From: Holophagaceae bacterium
Lineage (GTDB): Bacteria > Acidobacteriota > Holophagae > Holophagales > Holophagaceae
NCBI GenBank assembly: GCA_003158505.1
Contig: PMJK01000116.1
Location: 1 to 11,571, forward strand
Length of the DNA: 11,571 nt
Direction: 5' to 3'
Shown here: positions 5,928-11,571 of the stretch, one piece after another
Layout: each line of letters starts with the position of its first letter
Position numbering within the stretch: the first letter of the stretch is position 1
The notes under the pieces: model-generated
Told to the model about the DNA's origin: nothing
The model's input: the letters and a program-made list of their open reading frames with translations, nothing else
The model's database searches: none
Position numbers and translations under genes: made by a program

Positions 5928-6824
5928 TCAGGCGTTCGGGTGGTTTCCGTTCAAGACGAGCCCCGAATCTGCGGCCGAGGGGGCCAGCAGGACATTATCG
6001 ATCAGCCTGGTCCTGCCGACGTAGGCGGCGGCGCACAGGGCGGCGGTGCGGTCCACCTGTCCCGTCAGGGGCTCCAGGTTCTGGGTATCCACCAGTTCCA
6101 GATACTGGATCGAATCGACCCCCGCCAGGAGATCCCGGGCGATCTCGATGAGTCTGGGTGCAGCGTGTTCGCCGGCGTCGAAGGCAGCCTTAGCGGCCAG
6201 TAGTCCCTGGCTGATGCAGAGGGCCCGGCGTCGCGCATCCTCGTCGAGGTAGGCGTTGCGGCTGCTCAGGGCCAGACCATCGGCTTCGCGGACGGTGGGC
6301 ACGACCACGATGTCGACCGGCATGTTCAGGTCCCGCGCCATGCGGCGGATCACCACCGTCTGCTGGAAGTCCTTCTGGCCGAAAAAGGCCAGGTCGGGCT
6401 GCACCATGTTGAAGAGTTTGGCCACCACGGTGGCTACGCCCCGGAAGTGTCCGGGCCGGAATCGCCCGCAGAGGGGCTCGGCCAGACGACCTGGTTCAAC
6501 GTGGGTCTGGAAGCCGGTGGGGTAGATCTCGGAGACCTCGGGGAGAAAGAGTACCCCGGCCCCGGCTTCCAGACACAGGTTCTGGTCCTTTTCCAGGTCG
6601 CGGGGGTAGCTGGCCAGGTCCTCGCCGGGCCCGAACTGGGTCGGGTTCAAGAAGATCGAGACGATGGTGGCATCACATCGGGCGGCGCTCTGGCGGATCA
6701 GTGTGCCGTGGCCTTCGTGCAGGAATCCCATGGTGGGAACGAAGCCGATCCGTTTGCCCTCTGCCCTCAGGGGACGGAGGAGGGCCCGCAGATCAGCGAT
6801 GGTACGTACGATTCGCATGGACAA
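5928..6824 (-). CDS. panC: Pantothenate synthetase
   Basis: The 298-residue enzyme joins pantoate and beta-alanine with ATP, via a pantoyl adenylate, in the last step of pantothenate synthesis. It has the nucleotidyltransferase HIGH-type motif HEGH at 36-39 after VPTMGFL. FLNPTQF at 58-64 binds pantoate. FGQKDFQQ at 148-155 and the KMSKS-like LSSRN at 186-190 are also present. The length agrees with the family (about 280-300). TTG 6824 has AAGGA eight bases upstream, which is good spacing. ATG 6818, two codons later, is the conventional choice but lies 14 bases from that site, so the TTG start is slightly favoured. The gene follows panB by 46 bp and the two are probably co-transcribed. Confidence 0.95.
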   Translation of the reverse strand: MSMRIVRTIADLRALLRPLRAEGKRIGFVPTMGFLHEGHGTLIRQSAARCDATIVSIFLNPTQFGPGEDLASYPRDLEKDQNLCLEAGAGVLFLPEVSEIYPTGFQTHVEPGRLAEPLCGRFRPGHFRGVATVVAKLFNMVQPDLAFFGQKDFQQTVVIRRMARDLNMPVDIVVVPTVREADGLALSSRNAYLDEDARRRALCISQGLLAAKAAFDAGEHAAPRLIEIARDLLAGVDSIQYLELVDTQNLEPLTGQVDRTAALCAAAYVGRTRLIDNVLLAPSAADSGLVLNGNHPNA

Positions 6825-6870
6825 AAACGGGATCCTTCAAGAGTTGTCTGCCAGTTTACCAAGGGTGACC

Positions 6871-7734
6871 TCATGGGTGCCACTGGGTCAAAGCCGGACG
6901 GACGGCTTCTGGAAGGGTATAGGATTCCCGCTCATCCGGGAACCCACCCCCCCGGACATCCTCGGCCCAGACAGCCATGGCTGTCCGTAGAGTCTCGAAT
7001 CCTTCGGCATAGCGTCGGACGAATTTGGGCGAGGTGCCGGATAGCAGACCCAGCACATCGTGGAAGACCAGCACTTGGCCCGAACAGTGAGGCCCGGCTC
7101 CAATGCCGATGGTGGGGATCTCGACCGTTTCCGTCACCTTGGCGGCTAGATCGGCGGGAATGCCTTCGAGCAGCAGGCCGAAACAACCGGCCTCCTGGAG
7201 CTTCTGGGCATCCTCCAGCAGGCGCAGGGCGTCGGCCTTCTGCTTGCCCTGGACCTTAAACCCGCCCATGGGGTTCACGCTCTGGGGTGTGAGGCCCAGG
7301 TGCCCCATCACCGGGATCTCGGCGTCGATGAGGGCATGGATCACGGGCAGTCGCTTGGCCCCACCTTCGAGCTTGATGGCCTGGGCGCCTCGTTGCAGGA
7401 AGCCCCCGGCGTTGCGCACGGTGTCCTCCACTCCGAGGTGGAAGCTCAGGTAGGGCATGTCGGCCATCAGGAAGGCCGTGGGACGGGTCCGGGCCACGGC
7501 CTCCAGGTGATGGTTCATCATGGCCATGCTGACGGGCAAAGTGTTCTCGAAGCCCAGGCAGACATTCCCCACACTGTCGCCCACCAGGATCATGTCCACC
7601 CCCGCGGCATCCGCGATGCGGGCTGTGACCGCATCGTAGGCCGTGGTCATCACCAGCCTTCGCGCGGCCCGGTACCAGGCATGCAGTTGGGGCAGGGTGA
7701 CTCGGGCGTGGATTTCGATGGGCTGGTGGCTCAT
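6871..7734 (-). CDS. panB: Ketopantoate hydroxymethyltransferase
   Basis: The 287-residue enzyme transfers a hydroxymethyl group from methylene-tetrahydrofolate to alpha-ketoisovalerate, giving ketopantoate, the first committed step of pantothenate synthesis. Metal ligands D53 (VGDSVGN) and D92 (ADMP) are present, as are K121 and E123 (IKLEGG) and the catalytic E190 (LLEGIP). TIGIGAGPHCSGQ at 208-220 is the family's C-terminal signature. It is somewhat longer than E. coli PanB (264). The frame is open to 7911, but that would overlap the preceding gene. ATG 7734 fits the family start, with GGAG at 7740-7743. It is 82 bp downstream of the large STAND-like gene. No panE (ketopantoate reductase) gene is in the window. 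Confidence 0.95.
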   Translation of the reverse strand: MSHQPIEIHARVTLPQLHAWYRAARRLVMTTAYDAVTARIADAAGVDMILVGDSVGNVCLGFENTLPVSMAMMNHHLEAVARTRPTAFLMADMPYLSFHLGVEDTVRNAGGFLQRGAQAIKLEGGAKRLPVIHALIDAEIPVMGHLGLTPQSVNPMGGFKVQGKQKADALRLLEDAQKLQEAGCFGLLLEGIPADLAAKVTETVEIPTIGIGAGPHCSGQVLVFHDVLGLLSGTSPKFVRRYAEGFETLRTAMAVWAEDVRGGGFPDERESYTLPEAVRPALTQWHP

Positions 7735-7745
7735 GGGGTCTCCGC

Positions 7746-7777
7746 TGGAAGGTCGAAGCCGTGGTAGGTCGAAGCCG
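7746..7777 (-). repeat. Two tandem 16-bp repeats upstream of panB
   Basis: The units 7746-7761 and 7762-7777 are identical except for one base (plus-strand consensus TGG[A/T]AGGTCGAAGCCG). They lie in the 82-bp gap between the STAND-like gene and panB, directly upstream of the panB ribosome-binding site. They may be an operator or an RNA element, or a neutral duplication. Confidence 0.5.
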
Positions 7778-7816
7778 CTGCTTGGCCTTCCATGAAACCA
7801 CCGAAAGCCCGGCTCG

Positions 7817-10800
7817 TCATTCGGGATCAGAAAATGCCGGCAGGTCCACTTGGGTCGGGGTCCAGTCGATGAGGGGGTCGGCCGGATCGGGCTGGATGTA
7901 CTGGAGGCCAACGGCCTCGACCGTCCGGCGGAAGTGGTTCATGTCCTCACGGCCGAGGAACCCGGTTCCCTGGGCTTCCGGGAGACGCGCCAACAGCTGC
8001 TGGAAGCTCGGGAAGGCGTCCTGCATCCTGGCCCTTGCTCCTAGCTTTTCTCCGCGTTGCAGCAGAAGTTGGGCGCCCTCGGCACTGGCTTCGAGGATCT
8101 GGGCATGGAATTGCAGGTCCCTGGCGGCCGCCTGAGCCTTGCTCCAGGCCACCAGCGCCTCCTGGACCACGACCTCCGTGGAGGGCACAGTGGACAGCAG
8201 CAGCGCATGGGCGCGATGCCACTCCAGGTCCAGCCATCGGGAATCGGATCCATCGACAGGGCCCTTCAGGTTCTCCAGGATCGCCCAGCCCAATTCGGGA
8301 GCCTCAAGGCGAGACTGGCGGGCTTCCCGGGCCAAGGCCTGACAGTAGCGGAGCTGGGCCAGACGCTGGCGCCAGACCAGTCCGGTGGATTCGTAGCATT
8401 CGGCGGCGGCCTTGAACAGCCGAGCGGAATCCCGCCAGGAACCCCGGAAGCGGGTCACATCACCCTGGAGCAACAGGTGATCGCCCTGTTCCTCGGGGGA
8501 TGCGATCGACGGCCGAGTCGCCAGAGCCTCGAACTGCGCATGATCCGCAGCCACCGTATCGCCCAGGGCCGCGAAGGTGCGCGCTCGCCAGATCTGGACG
8601 GAGGATATCAGGGCGATATCACCCAGCCGCTCGGCTCTGCTGAGGGCCCGGTCCAGGTGGGACAGGGCCGGACTGAGGAACTGTTGGAGGCTGCGCACCA
8701 TGCCAAGCGCGAGGTGTGCCTGCGCTTGGAGAGTCGTATCACCCTGCATCCGAGCCATCTGCAGTGCCTCCCGGAGCAGGCGAATGCAGGTCTCAGACTG
8801 GCCCTGGGCGAGGCGCACCTGGGCCAGTGCGATTTGCACTGGGACCAGATTGCGAAAATCCTGGGCTGGTTCAAGCAGCCGCTGGGCTGATTGGAGCATC
8901 GATGCGGCCTGGAGGAACTGGGACTGTCCACCCAGCGCCCTTCCAAGCTCCAGCAGAAGGGCTGCCTGGTCCTGGGGCAATGGCTTGAAGCCGCCCTGGG
9001 GGTGCAACCCCTCCTCCAGGGCGCGGATGCCCTTGGAGAGGTGCCCCTGGAGCAGGTGGAGTTGGCCGAGGACCAGCCGCAGGCGTGGTTGTTCGGGATG
9101 CAAGGGGTGATCTGTCAGGCGTTCCGCGGCGGCCTGGAGAGACTTCTGGGCCTCGGCAGGTTGACGAAGGCGCAGGTGTAGCATGGCGCGCTTGCGAAAG
9201 AGGCGAGCCTCCCTGAGGCGAAGATCCTCGTCAGGAGGCACTCGGGACAGAGCCTCCTGAGCTCGTCCCAAAGAGAGCAGGGCCTGTTCGCTGGGGGGCG
9301 GTTCGATCTCGGCCTGCGTCTGAGTGCCCGAAGCCCAGGCATCGGCGAGATGCTCATGCAACCTTGCTTCCTCCAAAGAGGAAGGCTTCAACTGGAGGGC
9401 CTGGCCAACGAACTGACGGGTGTCCCTGGTTGGACCTGTGGACCCCTGTTCGAGCGAAGCCAGGGCTGCGGCCAGGGCCGTGGCCTCGCCCAAAGCCAGG
9501 GATTGGAGGGTTAATGGACTCTCCCAGCCCAGTTCCCGAAAGGCCACGGACAGGGCCAGGGCCAGGTGTTTAAGTTCCAGTCGAGGGGCTTGGGCGAGCA
9601 CCAATTCGCGCCACCTGGGATCAGGAATCAGGGCTTGGTCACGCTGTGCCTGGGCCAGACACGATCCAGCCGCCTCCTGGAGGGCGTCCACGAGGGCCTC
9701 GTCCTGAAGTCCGAGCAGCCGCCCCAGCATGCTGACAGGCAAAGGTCGCTCGGCCAGGGCCAGCAGACGCACCAGGGTAGCGGAAGGGGCCGTGAGCCGC
9801 TGGAGACGTCCGAGGAAGATCTGGCGCACAAGATCTTCTTCGGCCTTCAGTACTACCGGTTGGCCCGGTGCAAGGACCCACTGGTTTCCATCCCAGAGGA
9901 GGGTGCCGGACTGAACGGCCAGTTCCAGCAAATTCCGAAGCAATCCGGGGCTGCCGAGACTCTGGGTGATCAGGTCCGTGCAGAAGGTTTCGGGCAGATC
10001 ATGACGGCCGAGAAGATCACCCAGGACCAGGCGGAGGTCTTCGTCTTCCAGGCGGTTCAGGCCCACGACTGCAGCTGCGGGTTCTCCGCGCAGCTGGCTG
10101 ATGAGGGGCTTGAGGCCGGCCCCCTGTGCGCCCGTGGTAAGGGACAGGAGCCAGGGAATGGACGAGGCATGAACCAACTCGCGGATCAGGGACAGTACGC
10201 CGGGGGTGGCGCGGTCCAGGCCGGACAGATGGATGAGGCGCGGGTGAAGCAATCCTGCGAAATCCAGTGCTTCCAGGGTGGCCTTGACCTCCTCGGGTTC
10301 CGGCCCGGCATCTTGGCTGTTCAGATTGCGCCCTCCTGTGAGGAAGGCGAAGGCTTGAACTCGGAGTGACAGGCCCTTGGCGGCCCAGGGACGCTCGGCG
10401 TAAAAATCCACTTCGCTCCCCTGAAGCAGCATTTCGAGCAGCCGGCCGATGAACCGTCCCGGGGATTCGCCAGCCGATGCACCCAGATGATGGACCCAAA
10501 TGCCTTCGCCCTCGGCCACGGCGCAGGCCCAGGCTGCCAGATGCTCCTTGCCGACGCCTTCCTCCCCCTGGAGCAGCACGATCCGCTCCATGGGAGCCGG
10601 GGCGCTGAATCCCAACATCAGGGATTTGAGGTAGGGGATCTCCTGGCTTCGACCGCGCAATGGGCGAGAGATGGGCTCGGACAATTCCCGGGGATGGTTC
10701 CAGGGGAGGTCCTCGGTCAGAGCCGGAACCGGGGCCGTCTTGGAGAGGAACTCGGGCAATTCCTCCATTCCCCAGGGGTACCTGCCGATCACCCGGGGGA

Positions 10801-11242
10801 TCTGGGTGAGACCCGGCCTGAAGGTGATGACCTCGGGGTGCAGGAATCGGGGGTGGAGGTTCTGCTCAAGTTGATGGGAGAGGTGCGCGAGGACCGCCTT
10901 CCGCTGGTCCAGGCCCCAACCGGCCCAGAAGCGAGACAACGGGACGCCTTGGATTGCCTGCAGATACCAGGCTTGATCCTGGTCGAACCCGAAGTGGCTA
11001 ATGACAGGATCCAAGGGGGAAGCATCCAGGAACCGGGAGAGGAAGGTGTCCCGGATGTGGTCGAGGTCCCGATCCAGGGGCCGGGGAACCCAGATTTGGG
11101 CCAGGAACAGCGCGCCGTCCATCTCCCGGCGCAGGATGTGCCAGGTACAAGCCTTACTCCGCCCCAGTTCCATGAGGCAGGCATAGCGGTGAGTCCCGAG
11201 CAAGCGGGTCACGTCCACGGACGGATCCTCGACAGGAAACAC
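7817..11242 (-). CDS. STAND-like ATPase with TPR array and degenerate kinase-like N-terminus
   Basis: The 1141-residue product looks like a PknK/MalT-type signalling protein. Residues about 17-150 resemble a decayed protein kinase: a glycine-loop-like LGRSKACTWHIL, Q at the usual Lys position in LAQIW, and FLHPEVITFRPG where an active kinase would have HRDLKPEN. Residues about 195-460 resemble an AAA_16/STAND ATPase. The Walker A-like GEEGVGKE is at 226-233 (E233 replaces Ser/Thr), a weak Walker B region HLSGLD at 338-343, and a SLGSPGLLRNLLEL segment at 428-441. Residues about 600-1090 are helical TPR-like repeats rich in Ala, Leu and Gln. There is no signal peptide or DNA-binding domain. 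GTG 11242 is the first start after an in-frame stop; GTG 11218 has the better ribosome-binding site (GAGGA at 11226-11230). Its partner and role are unknown. Confidence 0.7.
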   Translation of the reverse strand: MFPVEDPSVDVTRLLGTHRYACLMELGRSKACTWHILRREMDGALFLAQIWVPRPLDRDLDHIRDTFLSRFLDASPLDPVISHFGFDQDQAWYLQAIQGVPLSRFWAGWGLDQRKAVLAHLSHQLEQNLHPRFLHPEVITFRPGLTQIPRVIGRYPWGMEELPEFLSKTAPVPALTEDLPWNHPRELSEPISRPLRGRSQEIPYLKSLMLGFSAPAPMERIVLLQGEEGVGKEHLAAWACAVAEGEGIWVHHLGASAGESPGRFIGRLLEMLLQGSEVDFYAERPWAAKGLSLRVQAFAFLTGGRNLNSQDAGPEPEEVKATLEALDFAGLLHPRLIHLSGLDRATPGVLSLIRELVHASSIPWLLSLTTGAQGAGLKPLISQLRGEPAAAVVGLNRLEDEDLRLVLGDLLGRHDLPETFCTDLITQSLGSPGLLRNLLELAVQSGTLLWDGNQWVLAPGQPVVLKAEEDLVRQIFLGRLQRLTAPSATLVRLLALAERPLPVSMLGRLLGLQDEALVDALQEAAGSCLAQAQRDQALIPDPRWRELVLAQAPRLELKHLALALSVAFRELGWESPLTLQSLALGEATALAAALASLEQGSTGPTRDTRQFVGQALQLKPSSLEEARLHEHLADAWASGTQTQAEIEPPPSEQALLSLGRAQEALSRVPPDEDLRLREARLFRKRAMLHLRLRQPAEAQKSLQAAAERLTDHPLHPEQPRLRLVLGQLHLLQGHLSKGIRALEEGLHPQGGFKPLPQDQAALLLELGRALGGQSQFLQAASMLQSAQRLLEPAQDFRNLVPVQIALAQVRLAQGQSETCIRLLREALQMARMQGDTTLQAQAHLALGMVRSLQQFLSPALSHLDRALSRAERLGDIALISSVQIWRARTFAALGDTVAADHAQFEALATRPSIASPEEQGDHLLLQGDVTRFRGSWRDSARLFKAAAECYESTGLVWRQRLAQLRYCQALAREARQSRLEAPELGWAILENLKGPVDGSDSRWLDLEWHRAHALLLSTVPSTEVVVQEALVAWSKAQAAARDLQFHAQILEASAEGAQLLLQRGEKLGARARMQDAFPSFQQLLARLPEAQGTGFLGREDMNHFRRTVEAVGLQYIQPDPADPLIDWTPTQVDLPAFSDPE

Positions 11243-11272
11243 AAGATAGGCATGGCCTAGAGTTTACCCCTC

Positions 11273-11289
11273 CTGGCGGGGATTTTGCT
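11273..11289 (+). promoter_or_regulatory. Sigma-54 (-24/-12) promoter
   Basis: CTGGCGGGGATTTTGCT matches the RpoN consensus YTGGCACG-N4-TTGCW at every core position (TGGC at 11274-11277, TTGCT at 11285-11289) with exact spacing. Only two bases of the ACG part differ. Transcription would start near 11300, leaving about 29 bases before ATG 11329. It faces away from the STAND-like gene. Sigma-54 promoters need an enhancer-binding activator; its binding site would lie upstream, possibly inside the STAND-like gene, and I cannot identify it. Confidence 0.55.
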
Positions 11290-11318
11290 CTTTGCACCGA
11301 TCTAAGCAATGGTTGCCC

Positions 11319-11323
11319 AGGAG
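11319..11323 (+). promoter_or_regulatory. Shine-Dalgarno AGGAG for the ORF at 11329
   Basis: AGGAG lies five bases before ATG 11329 and supports this as a real start although the gene runs off the window. Confidence 0.65.
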
Positions 11324-11328
11324 TTTCC

Positions 11329-11571
11329 ATGAGCCTTACCTCAGTTGGTTCGAACCAGACCCAGACCATCGGCAATGCCCTCCTTCAGCAATTGGCAGCT
11401 GACTCGTCCAATTCCCAGGGCACCAGCGGCGATTCGGGCCTCCTCGGGGATTCGATGACCCTGTCCCCAGCTGCCCAGCAGTTCACCCAGGCACCGGCTG
11501 CCGTGACCCAGGCCATGAGTGACCTCTTCTCGGGCCAGAAAGATGTCCAGGGTGATGTCACGCAATTGCAG
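11329..11571 (+). CDS. Unrecognised Gln/Ser/Thr-rich protein, 3' end outside window
   Basis: The 81 visible codons are open to the window edge. The protein is polar, rich in Gln, Ser, Thr, Asp and Ala, with no Cys and no signal peptide or membrane segment. A short amphipathic stretch (IGNALLQQLA, about 14-23) and a DSMTLSPAAQQ segment (about 43-53) stand out. The second faintly recalls the D-x-V-x-L-S-x-x-A pattern near the start of FlgM-like and some flagellar proteins, but I would not assign a family. Good ribosome-binding site, GC-rich third codon positions and a sigma-54 promoter upstream all support a real gene. The minus-strand frame over the same stretch is a shadow. Confidence 0.6.
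   Translation, partial: MSLTSVGSNQTQTIGNALLQQLAADSSNSQGTSGDSGLLGDSMTLSPAAQQFTQAPAAVTQAMSDLFSGQKDVQGDVTQLQ

Noticed and set aside
7735..7911. N-terminal extension of PanB to 7911
   Set aside because: It overlaps the end of the preceding gene and adds low-complexity residues absent from the family; ATG 7734 has its own GGAG.
8057..8890. Plus-strand ORFs opposite the large STAND-like gene, including 277- and 267-codon frames
   Set aside because: They lack family motifs and ribosome-binding sites and mirror the GC-rich codon pattern of the minus-strand gene.
11264..11281. C-run and G-run hairpin in the gap before the last gene, considered as a terminator
   Set aside because: The stem is only about four bases, no gene ends there on the plus strand, and the sequence is better explained as a sigma-54 promoter.
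1..11571. CRISPR arrays, tRNA genes, insertion sequences and toxin-antitoxin pairs
   Set aside because: I saw no regularly spaced repeats, no cloverleaf candidates in the gaps, no transposase motifs and no paired small genes of known type.

Overview
The window is a GC-rich stretch of a Gram-negative-type bacterial chromosome. It has a lipobox lipoprotein, a sigma-54-type promoter, mostly tightly packed genes and housekeeping enzymes on both strands. No ribosomal RNA or other decisive marker is present. The overall protein character would fit Acidobacteriota of the Holophaga/Geothrix type or a deltaproteobacterium-like lineage, but that is a low-confidence inference.

Layout from left to right. 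(1) Positions 1-1599, plus strand: the 3' part of queD, a LEA14/WHy-type lipoprotein, a previously unlisted 27-codon micro-ORF, and a HAD-family hydrolase. The micro-ORF joins the lipoprotein and hydrolase genes through ATGA overlaps at both ends. (2) Positions 1600-3619, plus strand: an AT-richer stretch with a surface-glycan flavour. It holds the N-terminal half of a FemAB/GNAT-like acyltransferase, cut off where a PglC-like phosphoglycosyl transferase begins, then a SAM-dependent methyltransferase coupled by an ATGA overlap. It looks like the shortened remnant of a larger glycan cluster. (3) Positions 3620-3719: a convergent intergenic region with hairpin potential. (4) Positions 3720-11242, minus strand: five co-directional genes, in transcription order a 1141-residue STAND-like ATPase/TPR protein with a degenerate kinase-like N-terminus, panB, panC, panD and an RNase E/G-family ribonuclease. 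(5) From 11329, plus strand: the start of an unrecognised Gln/Ser/Thr-rich protein behind a near-consensus sigma-54 promoter.

How the genes work together: panB, panC and panD supply ketopantoate, beta-alanine and their condensation to pantothenate, the precursor of coenzyme A. queD belongs to queuosine (7-deazaguanine) synthesis. The RNase gene follows panD but has its own 159-bp upstream gap. The phosphoglycosyl transferase would start a lipid-linked glycan at the inner membrane. The large STAND-like protein is probably a signalling or scaffold protein. Its position upstream of panB is suggestive, but nothing in the sequence shows that it regulates the pan genes.

The points most worth following are the micro-ORF bridge at 839-922, the apparent deletion junction near 2250, the STAND-like protein whose kinase and ATPase signatures are both degraded, and the sigma-54 promoter at 11273-11289.
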